A DNA stretch of 64,000 bases from Verrucomicrobiaceae bacterium UBA7681 (GCA_002482965.1 DLGZ01000060.1:53160-117159), one strand, 5' to 3'. Counted from the stretch's first letter, positions 33,151 through 41,899 are shown. The notes: generated by a model from the sequence alone, not told the origin. Numbers and translations are program-made.

Positions 33151-34086
33151 TCACCGCATCAACGGTTCAAGCAGCCTCTCCTCAGTAATCAGCCCCAGCG
33201 GCTGCTGGCGTTCATCCACCACGATGGCGAGGCGGCGGCCGGATTTGCGCATGCGCTGCAGCGTGTGCAGGGCGGGCAGGCTGGCAGGAACGGCATCCAG
33301 CGTGCGCATGTGGTGGCGCACGAGGCGGTCAGGCGGAATGGTCGCGGGCAGGTCGGTGGTGTCGAGAAGACCGATGAAGCTGCCGTTGTCACCGAGCACG
33401 GGGAGCAGGGTGCAGTTTTGTTCCCGTGCGACGATCAAGGCTGTGCTGAGTGGGATCTCAGCGGCGAGGGCGATGCTGCGTGCCAGCGGCTGCATGATGT
33501 CTGCGGTGCGCAGCTTTTTGTAGTCGAGCACGCGTTCGATGAGATGCGTGGCATTGGCGGAAAGCTGATGCTGGGCGGCGAGCTCCTGTGCCAGCGACTT
33601 CAAGTCATCGCGCCCGCGTGTCTGACGTGCCTCACTGGGGGCTTCGCTGGTGTCGGCGGTGCGTTTGCCTGCCACCGCACGGAACAAGGGGCGGGCCATG
33701 CCGACGAGATGAACGAGCGGCGAGACGCTGCGCATGGAGCGGAAAGGATAGCTGCGGAAGAGCTTCTTGGGCATCACTTCCAGGCCGATGAGAAAAACGG
33801 GCAGCGCGAGGACGAAGGCGAGCGCATAGCCCCAAAGGCTCGCATGATGGATGACGGGAAAGGCGATGAGCAGGAAGGCGGCGAGATTGGTGAGGTGATT
33901 GGCCACGGTGATGCAGCCGATCAGGGCATCGCGATCTTCCAGCAGCGGCAGCAGGCGTTGCGCGCGGCGGTCGCCTGCAGTCGCTGCATGACGCACGCGC
34001 ACACGGCTGACTGCCATCACCGCGCTCTCCAGGCCGGAGAGCATGAAGGAAAGAGCGAGGCAGAGGATGAGCAGGAGCCAGGTCAT
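33151..34086 (-). CDS. CNNM/CorC-family membrane protein with CBS pair (short form)
   Basis: A 311-residue protein. The N-terminal DUF21/CNNM membrane domain (about 1-140) begins LLLILCLALSFMLSGLESAV, which contains the family's SxxE pattern, and has further helices at about 80-100. A cytoplasmic CBS pair follows (about 190-311: ADIMQPLARS, GLLDTTDL, LGLITEERL). Related proteins are involved in Mg2+/metal homeostasis. It has no C-terminal CorC_HlyC domain, unlike its 419-residue neighbour, which starts just upstream; the 15-bp gap suggests one operon and a heteromeric pair. Confidence 0.82.
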   Translation of the reverse strand: MTWLLLILCLALSFMLSGLESAVMAVSRVRVRHAATAGDRRAQRLLPLLEDRDALIGCITVANHLTNLAAFLLIAFPVIHHASLWGYALAFVLALPVFLIGLEVMPKKLFRSYPFRSMRSVSPLVHLVGMARPLFRAVAGKRTADTSEAPSEARQTRGRDDLKSLAQELAAQHQLSANATHLIERVLDYKKLRTADIMQPLARSIALAAEIPLSTALIVAREQNCTLLPVLGDNGSFIGLLDTTDLPATIPPDRLVRHHMRTLDAVPASLPALHTLQRMRKSGRRLAIVVDERQQPLGLITEERLLEPLMR

Positions 34087-34101
34087 GCGGGAGAGAGGAC
34101 T

Positions 34102-35361
34102 TTAGACTTCGGGCGCGGCGGCAGAGTTGGGTTTGAGGCGGAGTTCCACCTCCTGAATACGGGCGCGCACAATGCGGCGCACCTTGATGTCGGCCGTGTC
34201 GATGCTGATGCGTTCGCCTGGCTTGGGCACATGAGCGAGCTGATTGAAGACCAGCCCGCCGATGGTGTCGATGCCGTCAGCCTGCAGATCGACACCGAGT
34301 TCTGCTTTGAGGTGATCGAGCCGTGTGCCGCCATCCAGCAGAAAACGACCGCCGCCGAGATCCCGAATCTCTGAGTTTTCGCCATGCCACGGGGCGGCTT
34401 CGTACAGCAGCCAGTCGGCGATTTCCCGGCGGGTGATCATGCCTTCGAGGCCGCCGTATTCATCCGCGATGAGTGCCGGCTGCTCTTCATTGTGAAGATG
34501 GTGTTCCAAAGCTTCGAGCACAGGCATGGTTTCAGGAACAAAGGCTGGCGTGCGCATGAGCGTGCGCCACTCCGGACGGTTCGCGAGCTTCCAGGCGTTG
34601 GTGTCGATCACGCCCTCGACGGAGTCGGGGGTCTCGCCGTAAACGATGACAAAACGACCGGCGGATTTTTCCAGGATGGCGGTGGTCTTCTGCGGTGAGT
34701 CATCGCTGCTCATAAGGGCGAGATCGACGCGCGGGATCATGCAGTCGCGCACGGTGAGCGCCTCGATGTCGAGCGCTTCATGGATCATGGCGCTGTCATC
34801 ACTGTCCAGCAGACCCTGCTCCTGGCGCATTTCCACGAGGGTTTCGAATTCATCACGCGTCACGGGCAGGCGTGTCTTGATATGCCGGGTGACGAATTTT
34901 TGCAGCAGCGCATCCGTGGTGCGATCGACGAGCAAGGCGAGGGGGTCGATCACGTTGCGCAGCGGGTGAAGCAAACGCAGGCTGCCGAGCAAAACCACCG
35001 AGGGATTGCGGGCGGCAAAAAATTTGGGAGCCATATCTCCTAGCAGGACCGTTGCCAAGAATATGACGGATGAAGTGATCCACACATTCCATCCTAATGC
35101 CCGCAGCGGCCCGGTCACGATCCACAGCCCGAGTGCGGCGAGGGCGAGATTCAGCGCCGAAGAAAGCAGCAGCGTGTGGTGCAACTGCGCAAAGGGATTG
35201 GCCGTGATGGCGCGCAGCCTTTGGGCTACGGCACCCTCTCCGGCGGCGAGCAGCTGCGCTTCGACGTCGCGTGCGCTATGGATGGCCGTTTCCGCAGCGG
35301 AAATGACTGCGAGCAGCAGAAGCAGCGCGAAGTAGAGCAGGAAGGCAACGAACAGGGACAT
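34102..35361 (-). CDS. CNNM/CorC-family protein with CBS pair and CorC_HlyC domain
   Basis: A 419-residue hemolysin-C/CorC-type protein: DUF21 membrane domain (1-150, starting LFVAFLLYFALLLLLAVISA and containing AETA), a CBS pair (about 200-315, DCMIPRVDLALM and GGLEGMITRREI), and the C-terminal CorC_HlyC domain (about 325-405, GGGRFLLDGGTRLDHL and GGLVFNQLAHVPKPGE). Such proteins are linked to Mg2+/Co2+ efflux or resistance. It is the first gene of a two-gene unit with the shorter paralogue, and divergent from a ThuA-like gene. Confidence 0.85.
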   Translation of the reverse strand: MSLFVAFLLYFALLLLLAVISAAETAIHSARDVEAQLLAAGEGAVAQRLRAITANPFAQLHHTLLLSSALNLALAALGLWIVTGPLRALGWNVWITSSVIFLATVLLGDMAPKFFAARNPSVVLLGSLRLLHPLRNVIDPLALLVDRTTDALLQKFVTRHIKTRLPVTRDEFETLVEMRQEQGLLDSDDSAMIHEALDIEALTVRDCMIPRVDLALMSSDDSPQKTTAILEKSAGRFVIVYGETPDSVEGVIDTNAWKLANRPEWRTLMRTPAFVPETMPVLEALEHHLHNEEQPALIADEYGGLEGMITRREIADWLLYEAAPWHGENSEIRDLGGGRFLLDGGTRLDHLKAELGVDLQADGIDTIGGLVFNQLAHVPKPGERISIDTADIKVRRIVRARIQEVELRLKPNSAAAPEV

Positions 35362-35474
35362 CTAGGGGAGCTGCTCAGTGTGGGTGACGGCACCGAGGGT
35401 CAAGGTGTATTACGAACAGTTGCGTAGGTTCGTTCTTGCCAAAAGTTCGCCAGACTGATAGCAACGTCACAACC

Positions 35475-36386
35475 ATGCGCTCCATCCTCTTTACCTTCCT
35501 CCTGTGTGCCGCCGCCAGCCTGCAGGCCGCTGACAAACTGAAAGTCCTCATTGTAGACGGTCAAAACAATCACAAATGGGAAATCACCACGCCCGTGCTG
35601 CGTAATATCTTGGAGAGCAGCGGTGCATTCACCGTGGATGTCAGCACCACGCCACCCAAAGGGTCGCCGCCTGAAGCCTGGTATGCATGGAAACCGATGT
35701 TCAGCGACTACCAGGCGGTGGTGAGCAACTACAATGGCGAGCCCTGGCCGCAGAACGTGCGTGATGCCTTCACAAAGTATGTGGCTGACGGCGGTGGTTT
35801 TGTATCGATCCATGCGGCGAACAATTCCTTTCCTGAGTGGAAGGAATACAACGACATGATCGGCGTCGGCGGCTGGGGCGGACGTAACGAAAAGTCCGGT
35901 CCATGGCTGTATGTGAAGGACGGCAAACTGTTCCGTGACACCGTGGAGGGGAACGGCGGCGCGCACGGTGCACAGCATGAGTTCATCGTCGAAATTCAGA
36001 ATGCAGATCATCCGATCACGAAGGGACTGCCCAAGCGCTGGCTGCACGCGAAGGATGAGCTTTACAGCAAGCTGCGCGGCCCTGCGGAAAATGTGGACGT
36101 GCTGACCACGGCGGTCTCCGACCTCACCGCAGTGAATGAACCGAACAACATGGTGCTAGGCTACCACAAGGGCCGCGTGTTTCACACGACGCTGGGACAT
36201 GCGGATTACTCGATGCTGGATCGCGGCTTTTACACGATCCTGCAACGCGGCACCGAATGGGCGGCCACCGGCAACGTGGAGCGCACGGCGGCAGTGCCAG
36301 CGGACTTCCCAACTGAGACTGCGGTGAGCGTGGTGAAACTGGATGGTTATCCGATGCAGGAAGCGCCGAAGCCGAAGAAGAAGTAG
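35475..36386 (+). CDS. Secreted ThuA-like domain protein
   Basis: A 303-residue protein with a signal peptide (MRSILFTFLLCAAASLQA) and a ThuA/trehalose-utilisation-like fold: KLKVLIVDGQNNHKWE at the N-terminus, FVSIHAANNSF, and HTTLGHADYSM near the end. ThuA-like proteins adopt a class I glutamine amidotransferase fold and are numerous in Verrucomicrobia and Planctomycetes, often linked to sugar catabolism; the substrate here is unknown. I chose the ATG giving the signal peptide; the upstream codons lack hydrophobicity. It ends 25 bp before a hairpin between it and convergent ribF. Confidence 0.8.
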   Translation: MRSILFTFLLCAAASLQAADKLKVLIVDGQNNHKWEITTPVLRNILESSGAFTVDVSTTPPKGSPPEAWYAWKPMFSDYQAVVSNYNGEPWPQNVRDAFTKYVADGGGFVSIHAANNSFPEWKEYNDMIGVGGWGGRNEKSGPWLYVKDGKLFRDTVEGNGGAHGAQHEFIVEIQNADHPITKGLPKRWLHAKDELYSKLRGPAENVDVLTTAVSDLTAVNEPNNMVLGYHKGRVFHTTLGHADYSMLDRGFYTILQRGTEWAATGNVERTAAVPADFPTETAVSVVKLDGYPMQEAPKPKKK

Positions 36387-36410
36387 CCCTGATCCTGCGG
36401 AACAGGGAGT

Positions 36411-36431
36411 CCTTGTTGCACTGCAACAAGG
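36411..36431. terminator. Perfect hairpin between convergent genes thuA-like and ribF
   Basis: CCTTGTTGCA (36411-36420) and TGCAACAAGG (36422-36431) are perfect reverse complements with a 1-base centre, 25 bp after the thuA-like stop and immediately at the ribF stop. It could end transcription from both sides, though no T-run follows on either strand; it may instead be a dispersed palindrome. Confidence 0.5.
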
Positions 36432-37343
36432 CTACTTTGCTGCCACTATATCGCGTGCGATCTGCGCCTTGAGTTCGTCCAGGCTGCTGAATTTCATCTC
36501 GCTGCGCAGGTGGCGGGTGAAGCGCACCTCCAGGTCTTTGCCGTAGAGGTCACCGCTCCAGTCGAGCAGGTGTACTTCGAGGGAAGGATCGGCGTCTGCC
36601 GCGACGGTGGGCCGGCGGCCGAGATTGGCCACACCGGGGAGCCATTGAGTGTCGATGCGCGCCTCAACCGCATAAACGCCGAGCGGTGGGAGTTGTTCAT
36701 TTTCAACATCGACGTTCGCAGTCGGAAATCCTAGCTGGCGGCCGAGTTTCTGACCTTCAACGACGGTGCCAAAGACGGTGTATTCCCGACCAAGCAGCGT
36801 GGCGGCTTTGACGAAATCACCGTTCGAGACCGCCTCACGGATCAGGGTGCTGCTTACCACTCGCCCATCGATTTTCAATGGAGGGACGCCGTACACAGCA
36901 AAGTCGTGCTCCTGCCCCATTTCCATGAGCAGGTGGATGTTGCCTTCACGCCTGTGGCCAAAGCTCCAGGTGTAACCTACCGAGATGCAGCCCAGCGGGC
37001 GTGAGGCGCTGACGAGCTGCTGGAGGAAATCGCGTGCGGGCGTCTTGGCCGTCTCTGCGGTGAAGGGGCAGGCCAGCAGGCAGGCTATGCCGGTTTGTGA
37101 TAGGATGAGCTGCTGATGGCGCGGGCCGCAGAGCAGCTTGGGGGCGGAGCCGGGCCGGAGAACCTGCATCGGGTGCGGGTCGAAGGTCACGACGACTGCC
37201 GTGCCGTGGTGCTGCGTGGCATGCTCCTGCGCTGCGCGGATGACTTCCTGGTGACCGAGGTGGATGCCGTCGAAAACACCAACGGCAAGGGCGAGGGGAC
37301 CGGGAAGGGTGGAAAGGGCGTCGATGGAGCGAAGGACCTGCAT
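36432..37343 (-). CDS. ribF: Bifunctional riboflavin kinase/FAD synthetase
   Basis: A 303-residue enzyme that makes FMN and FAD from riboflavin. The N-terminal adenylyltransferase has GVFDGIHLGHQ (ATP binding) and VGYTWSFGHRREG; the C-terminal kinase domain (about 185-300) has GRQLGFPTANVDVE and GVANLGRRPTV. The start taken is MQVLRSID; an ATG 6 codons further upstream is possible. It is convergent with the thuA-like gene. Confidence 0.93.
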   Translation of the reverse strand: MQVLRSIDALSTLPGPLALAVGVFDGIHLGHQEVIRAAQEHATQHHGTAVVVTFDPHPMQVLRPGSAPKLLCGPRHQQLILSQTGIACLLACPFTAETAKTPARDFLQQLVSASRPLGCISVGYTWSFGHRREGNIHLLMEMGQEHDFAVYGVPPLKIDGRVVSSTLIREAVSNGDFVKAATLLGREYTVFGTVVEGQKLGRQLGFPTANVDVENEQLPPLGVYAVEARIDTQWLPGVANLGRRPTVAADADPSLEVHLLDWSGDLYGKDLEVRFTRHLRSEMKFSSLDELKAQIARDIVAAK

Positions 37344-37416
37344 GCGTGGATGGAGAATCAAGCCATACCAACGACCATGCAGAGCGCAAGGCGAAGGGCG
37401 CCCGCCCCGGGAGGGA

Positions 37417-37608
37417 CTACTTGAGGTTGCTCAGGGTGCTCCAGAAGGTCTTCAGGACGCTTGTCTTGCCGAGGCTGAGGCTGCTCTTCACGTCGGTGTG
37501 GGCGGTGCCGATGACCTGGGGCATCACTTCACCGTAAGCAGGCATCGAGTTCCAGCCGAGGGTGACTTCTTTGTTGGAGGCGGTGGAGGAGGTGGTTTTG
37601 GTGTTCAT
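37417..37608 (-). CDS. Small hypothetical protein
   Basis: A 63-residue frame starting MNTKTTSSTASNKEV, Ser/Thr-rich at the start, with no membrane helix, signal or recognisable domain. It sits alone between ribF and the NlpC/P60 gene, with a TATTAT sequence on the minus strand (37694-37689) about 80 bases upstream as a possible -10. No SD precedes it. It may be real because codon choice is ordinary and no larger gene overlaps, but nothing identifies it. Confidence 0.4.
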   Translation of the reverse strand: MNTKTTSSTASNKEVTLGWNSMPAYGEVMPQVIGTAHTDVKSSLSLGKTSVLKTFWSTLSNLK

Positions 37609-37712
37609 ATGTGTCGTAGATTTGAGAGGTTTGAGGCGATTTAGGCGGTGAGTTTCAGAATTGAATGAAGATTTGTTTACTGAGTGTGATAATAGCGTCG
37701 CAAAAATGAGAA

Positions 37713-38411
37713 TTACATGCCCGAAGGATGGCGAGGGGAGAAGCCAGCATAGTTGCGGCCCTTGACGCGCCAGCGGGGACCTTCGCCAGTGACCTGGCCG
37801 GAGGTGTCCATGCGAAGACCGCAGATGGTGATGAAAACATGCTCACCAGGCTTCACCCAGATGGTGATGAAGCGGCCCTGGCCAGCCTCGCCATAGTTGG
37901 CGAACTCCTTGCTGGACAGGCAGCGGTTCAGCAATCCTGCCTTCATGAGGACGTAAGAAGTGCTGCTGCTGCAGTCATAAGCACTGTCTTCGATGTTCCG
38001 ATGGCCGCCGCCCAGCACGTAGGGCTTGTTCTGGAGGGTGTTGGCAGCATAAACGGCGAACTGGAGGGCCTGAGGGGCGGTCTGACCGACGGAAGCGAAG
38101 CGGCCGTCAAAGCGGATCTGAGAATTGCCAACGGCAGGGCGGGCAGCGGCGGTGCGCTGAGCTGCAGCCTGCTGGGCGGCTGCCTGGGCTGCGGCTTGGT
38201 CAGCGTAGTAGCGAGCCCAGCCGGCTGCATTGGCCTGCTGCTGAGCGTTGTAGGCGGCCCAGGCCTGCGCGTTGGCCTGTTCCTGAGCGTAGGCAGCCTG
38301 TGCCTGAGGGGCGGCGTAGTAGCCGGCGGCAGAGTAACCATTCTGAGCGTTCGCGGCGGTAGCGACTGCGAGGAGGCTGACGGTGAGGGCGAGGCGGATG
38401 AGTGTTTTCAT
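37713..38411 (-). CDS. Secreted NlpC/P60-family hydrolase with Ala/Gln-rich region
   Basis: A 232-residue protein with a signal peptide (MKTLIRLALTVSLLAVATAANA). Residues 25-95 are low-complexity Ala/Gln/Tyr (AYAQEQANAQAWAAYNAQQQ-like). The C-terminal domain has the NlpC/P60 pattern YVLGGGH...YDCSSSTSYV, with nucleophile Cys147, GEHVFITI with a likely His191, and GPRWRV...GFSPRHPSG at the end. These are peptidoglycan endopeptidases or related amidases. It is preceded by an AT-rich promoter region and stands apart from other genes. Confidence 0.8.
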   Translation of the reverse strand: MKTLIRLALTVSLLAVATAANAQNGYSAAGYYAAPQAQAAYAQEQANAQAWAAYNAQQQANAAGWARYYADQAAAQAAAQQAAAQRTAAARPAVGNSQIRFDGRFASVGQTAPQALQFAVYAANTLQNKPYVLGGGHRNIEDSAYDCSSSTSYVLMKAGLLNRCLSSKEFANYGEAGQGRFITIWVKPGEHVFITICGLRMDTSGQVTGEGPRWRVKGRNYAGFSPRHPSGM

Positions 38412-38443
38412 GGCTGCGTAAGTGGTTCTTGATTCTGCTAGTA

Positions 38444-38471
38444 TTTATAACAGAAATTAGAATTAGTGCAA
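38444..38471 (-). promoter_or_regulatory. Probable promoter of the NlpC/P60 gene
   Basis: Read on the minus strand, TTGCAC (38471-38466) and TATAAA (38449-38444) are spaced by 16 bp. The start would lie near 38437, giving a leader of about 26 bases. Confidence 0.5.
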
Positions 38472-38544
38472 CAACCATATCAGAAATAGATCATAATTTT
38501 GTAAAAATGATAATTTCGAGAGAAACACAATTACATAACTCACT

Positions 38545-38562
38545 CATAAACAAATGTTTATG
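38545..38562. promoter_or_regulatory. Palindromic operator candidate in the AT-rich spacer
   Basis: CATAAACAAATGTTTATG: two perfect 8-bp arms with an AA centre, midway between two divergent genes. It has the form of a dimeric repressor site; the regulator is unknown. Confidence 0.35.
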
Positions 38563-38747
38563 GATTATTAAATCGAATGGCAGAAACGAGAAAGATTGAT
38601 CCTCTACTGTATTTAAACACGAAAAATACTAAATTAGGACTTAGTTTGCGTTAAATAATCGTTAAATACGATCATTATAGAGAGGTCTGAAAAATCACTT
38701 TTCTCTAATTCTTGCAGATGGAGAGTCTCATCTGAGAATGGACGCTC

Positions 38748-39812
38748 ATGAACTCACGGCCGCAGTCATTCCTGATCCCGGTTCTGGCCCTCTTCGTGTC
38801 TGCGATATGCGTGCGCGGTGCTGAGCCGCCGAAGCTGGCTTATTTTTATGACGAAGAGGGCATGCGTTACCTGACCCTGCGCCAGGCTTCCGCCACTGGC
38901 GTGGAAGTGGTCGTGCGCTGGGCCTCGGAACCAGGATCGACTGGCATGTGGACAGGGCAGGGGAACCGCAAAGACAACGTGGTCACCTTTGCCGCCGTGG
39001 TGCAGGAGGGGCAGGACCGTGGCTCGTACTTCTTCGCCAAAGGCGGGGAGTCGAAGATGGAGATCTTGTTTAAGCCAGGTCAGAAGATGCCGCAGGACCC
39101 GGGCATTCTGGGCATCTATCGTCGTGTGAGTGACGAGAAGCGTCTGCAACTGGCCCGCAAAGAGTATCAGGCGGCGGATGAGCGACTGAACGCGGCCTTG
39201 AAGGAGGCGGCGCACACTTTGTCGGGGGTGGATAAACTGATGCCTGCCGACTGGAAGTCACGCTGGCCGGCGCTGCTGGGCCGGTGGATGAAGATCAGCT
39301 ATCAGCCTCCGGAGCCTGAAAATGTGGAGAAGCCAGCACCCCCGACCTCCACAGGCAAAGACACGTTCTCGCCGGAGAAGGATGTCCAGTACTGGCTCAA
39401 GTACGCGCAAGTCACGGCGGCAGCCTATGGCTTCATTCAGCAGTCGTCGGTGATGAAAAGCTCCTCCTGGGATGGCGAGTATGACGATGGCTTTGGCGGA
39501 CATGTGAGCATCCGCCGTGCGAAGGACGGCAAGCTGCGCGTGAACCTCACCTGCACGCGCGTGAACGAAAATCAGGGCGCTGACCTGGCGGGGCAAATCC
39601 CGGCCGAGGCGGTGAAATCGCAGAATGACGAGAATACGGCGGCCGCTGTCTTCATTGAGCCTGACGTCCCGGAGAATGCGAAGGAGGTCAGCATCACGCT
39701 GAAACGCAAAGGCGGCTTCCTCTGGGTGGAGACCAAGCGCAAAGCGTCACCGCCCGGCAGCCTGTCTTGGTTCGATGGCATCTACCGCTGGTCGGCGGTG
39801 CCGGTGGAGTGA
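38748..39812 (+). CDS. Secreted hypothetical protein
   Basis: A 354-residue protein with an N-terminal signal peptide (about 1-24, FLIPVLALFVSAICVRGAEP). No domain I recognise follows. It has a helical, charged middle (about 125-170) and a Trp/Lys-rich C-terminal beta-like part (GDGYVSIR- and KGGFLWVETKR-like strands). It is divergent from the NlpC/P60 gene across the AT-rich spacer. It may be a periplasmic or surface protein; its role is unknown. Confidence 0.6.
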   Translation: MNSRPQSFLIPVLALFVSAICVRGAEPPKLAYFYDEEGMRYLTLRQASATGVEVVVRWASEPGSTGMWTGQGNRKDNVVTFAAVVQEGQDRGSYFFAKGGESKMEILFKPGQKMPQDPGILGIYRRVSDEKRLQLARKEYQAADERLNAALKEAAHTLSGVDKLMPADWKSRWPALLGRWMKISYQPPEPENVEKPAPPTSTGKDTFSPEKDVQYWLKYAQVTAAAYGFIQQSSVMKSSSWDGEYDDGFGGHVSIRRAKDGKLRVNLTCTRVNENQGADLAGQIPAEAVKSQNDENTAAAVFIEPDVPENAKEVSITLKRKGGFLWVETKRKASPPGSLSWFDGIYRWSAVPVE

Positions 39813-39954
39813 GGGGAGGGGCGCAGCTATGGAGCGCAGACTTTCAGTCCGCAGCACGCCAGACAACGAAGTAACCTAGCCTCTTCTCGAAGCCGGAGCC
39901 CTCGTGTTTGAGAGAGCCATAGAGGATGACCCACGCTCGGTGCGTGCCACCTGC

Positions 39955-40488
39955 TTATGCCTTCTTGGTCGGCGTGGGCGTTTCTACAAAGGATGCCACG
40001 GCCAGCAGGATCGCCGCGCAAACGACGCAGGAATCCGCCACATTGAAGGAAGGCCACGGATGAAACGGCCAGAAGCCGAAGTCAAACCGCAGGAAGTCCA
40101 CGACGTAGCCGTCGAAAAACGTGCCGTCCAAAAGCTTGCCGCCATCGTGATTGCGGAACAGGCGGTCGGTGAGATTGCCGAAGATGCCGGAGACCAGCAG
40201 CGCCACGGCGAGGCGGCTCACCTTGCCGGGAAACAGGCCTTTGCCGTGCATCACGTAGATGAAGACCAGCGCGGCGAGCGAGATGGCGGCGAAGGCGTAG
40301 TTAGCGTACTGCGTGCCGTTGAACATGCCAAAGGCCACGCCGGTGTTTGAGGCATGGTGCAGCCAGAAGACACCGGGGATGACTTCCTGCTCGGTCTCGT
40401 AGAGCCTGAAATGCTGCACGATCCAGCTCTTGGTGAACTGGTCGAGGATGTACAGCGGAAGCGAGAGGAGCAGAAAGAGGCGAATCAT
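39955..40488 (-). CDS. lspA: Lipoprotein signal peptidase
   Basis: A 177-residue signal peptidase II that cleaves lipoprotein signal peptides after lipid attachment. Membrane segments lie near 3-22, 60-82, 92-108 and 148-168. The catalytic aspartates fit GNLTDR (Asp108) and NVADS (Asp152), and the N-terminal DQFTKSWIV matches the family. Two lipoproteins in this window (lipoboxes at LASC) are potential clients. It lies 8 bp downstream of the alcohol dehydrogenase gene, so the two are probably cotranscribed. Confidence 0.93.
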   Translation of the reverse strand: MIRLFLLLSLPLYILDQFTKSWIVQHFRLYETEQEVIPGVFWLHHASNTGVAFGMFNGTQYANYAFAAISLAALVFIYVMHGKGLFPGKVSRLAVALLVSGIFGNLTDRLFRNHDGGKLLDGTFFDGYVVDFLRFDFGFWPFHPWPSFNVADSCVVCAAILLAVASFVETPTPTKKA

Positions 40489-40496
40489 AGAGATGT

Positions 40497-41633
40497 TCAG
40501 GCGGGCTGCAGCACGACCTTGAGCAGGCCTTCCTTGTTGTCATGCAGGCGCTTGAACCAGCCTGCGCCTTCGGAGAGAGGGACGACGGCGCTGAGCAGCG
40601 GCTCGACCTGAATGCTGCCGTCCTGAATGCGGCGGATCGCTTCAGGATATTCACCGGCGCAGGAGCAGGAGCCCTTGATGGTGAGCTGGCGAGTGACGAC
40701 TTCCTGAAGCGGGAAGGGGGTGTTCGGCTGAAGGTTGCCGATCAGCACGACCTGGCCGCCTTTGCGCACACTGCGGATCGCGAGATCCAGCGGAGCACCT
40801 GCGCCCACAACTTCAAAGCTCGCGTCAGCACCGTCGCCGCCACAGATCTGGCGGATGTGCATGGCCAGGCCTTCCTGCTTGGCGTTGAAAACTTCCTCGG
40901 CACCGAGCTTGCGGGCGAGTTCCAAGCGGCTGTCGTCGAGATCCACGGCGATCACTTTTTCCCAGCCGCGTGCTTTCAGCGCCTGAATGACCAGCAGGCC
41001 GATCAATCCGGCACCCACGACGACGGCGATGCCACCACTGGCTTCTGTCACGTCGTCTTCGACTTCGGCTCCATGGTTGTGCTCGCAGTCATGACCGCAG
41101 CCTTCGCCGTGAACGTGTTGGAAGGCCTCGCCCACTTCGATGCCATCGGCCAGATTCACCGCGTGCAGGGCGATGGACACCGGCTCTGCAAACGCCGCCT
41201 TCTCATAAGAGAGGTCATCTGGGATGCGATACAGGATGCGTGTTGGCAGGGCGATCTTCTCGGCAAAGCAGCCGTGGCGGCGGTATTCACCCGGGGAAAC
41301 GCCCAGCACCTTGCGATTGGGGCAGAGGTTCACGAATCCGGATTTGCACTCTTCGCACTCGCCGCAGTATTCGGTGGAGTCAAAGGTCACGCGGTCGCCG
41401 AGGTTCCAGCCGCTCACGCCTTCGCCCAGAGCGATGATTTCTCCCGCTGCCTCATGGCCCATGACGATGGGCATCTGGCGGCGTCCGCTGCGGCCATCCA
41501 TGCCGTGGATGTCGCTGCCGCAGATGCCGCAGGCGGCGATCTTGACCAGCACCTCGCCAGCGGCTGCGGTGGGTTCAGGGAATTCGAGGTCGTAGTTGAA
41601 CTCGGAGGGGGCGGTGAGGACGAGCGCTTTCAT
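40497..41633 (-). CDS. Zinc-dependent alcohol dehydrogenase with a His/Cys-rich insert
   Basis: A 378-residue medium-chain dehydrogenase. Catalytic zinc ligands: Cys35, His60/Glu61 (MGHEAAGE) and Glu150. Structural zinc ligands: Cys90, Cys93, Cys96, Cys104 (CGECEECKSGFVNLC). NAD-binding glycines are GAGLIG (207-212). An unusual insert at about 172-197 contains five His and two Cys within 16 residues (HVHGEGCGHDCEHNHG), just before the coenzyme domain; it could bind metal. The family includes sorbitol, threonine and other sugar/alcohol dehydrogenases; the substrate is not identified. Confidence 0.88.
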   Translation of the reverse strand: MKALVLTAPSEFNYDLEFPEPTAAAGEVLVKIAACGICGSDIHGMDGRSGRRQMPIVMGHEAAGEIIALGEGVSGWNLGDRVTFDSTEYCGECEECKSGFVNLCPNRKVLGVSPGEYRRHGCFAEKIALPTRILYRIPDDLSYEKAAFAEPVSIALHAVNLADGIEVGEAFQHVHGEGCGHDCEHNHGAEVEDDVTEASGGIAVVVGAGLIGLLVIQALKARGWEKVIAVDLDDSRLELARKLGAEEVFNAKQEGLAMHIRQICGGDGADASFEVVGAGAPLDLAIRSVRKGGQVVLIGNLQPNTPFPLQEVVTRQLTIKGSCSCAGEYPEAIRRIQDGSIQVEPLLSAVVPLSEGAGWFKRLHDNKEGLLKVVLQPA

Positions 41634-41899
41634 GGGAGCGCGGATCATGCCCCGAGTGTGGCCGGAGGCAAGAAGGTTCCGAATGCGAACGCCGAATGCC
41701 AGAGGGGCAGGGCGGATGATTCGAGATTGGCCCATCGCTCCGCAGGCCGCAGCGCGCGTTTTGTAGTACCTGCTTTAGCAGGTTCAGGGCGCGTCATCCA
41801 GAGCCTGCTAAAGCAGGTGCTACAATACGCCACTTGGGCCTGCGGAGGAGTGCGACGAGAGTCGAGCCGTCAAAATAGCACCCTCTTCGTCATTTGCCG
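41634..41899. other. Spacer with dispersed CTGCTTTAGCAGG hairpin
   Basis: A 266-bp spacer downstream of the GGQ gene and upstream of the dehydrogenase gene, containing the hairpin repeat at 41761-41825 and GC-rich sequence without a gene. Confidence 0.5.
41761..41825. repeat. Long hairpin of the TGCTTTAGCAGG family
   Basis: The arms 41761-41785 and 41801-41825 are reverse complements at 23 of 25 positions, both including ACCTGCTTTAGCAGG; the inner CCTGCTTTAGCAGG is itself palindromic. Spacer 15 bp. Confidence 0.75.

Larger units (their letters stand above)
38412..38747. other. Strongly AT-rich divergent intergenic region
   Basis: A 336-bp spacer between the divergent NlpC/P60 and 354-residue secreted-protein genes. 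It is strikingly AT-rich against the GC-rich surroundings. It includes a perfect CATAAACA-AA-TGTTTATG palindrome (38545-38562) and a probable promoter for the leftward gene. No credible ORF, tRNA or replication-origin box cluster is visible. Confidence 0.6.

Noticed and set aside
38412..38747. Replication origin in the AT-rich spacer
   Set aside because: No DnaA-box cluster and no dnaA/dnaN neighbours; AT-richness alone is insufficient.
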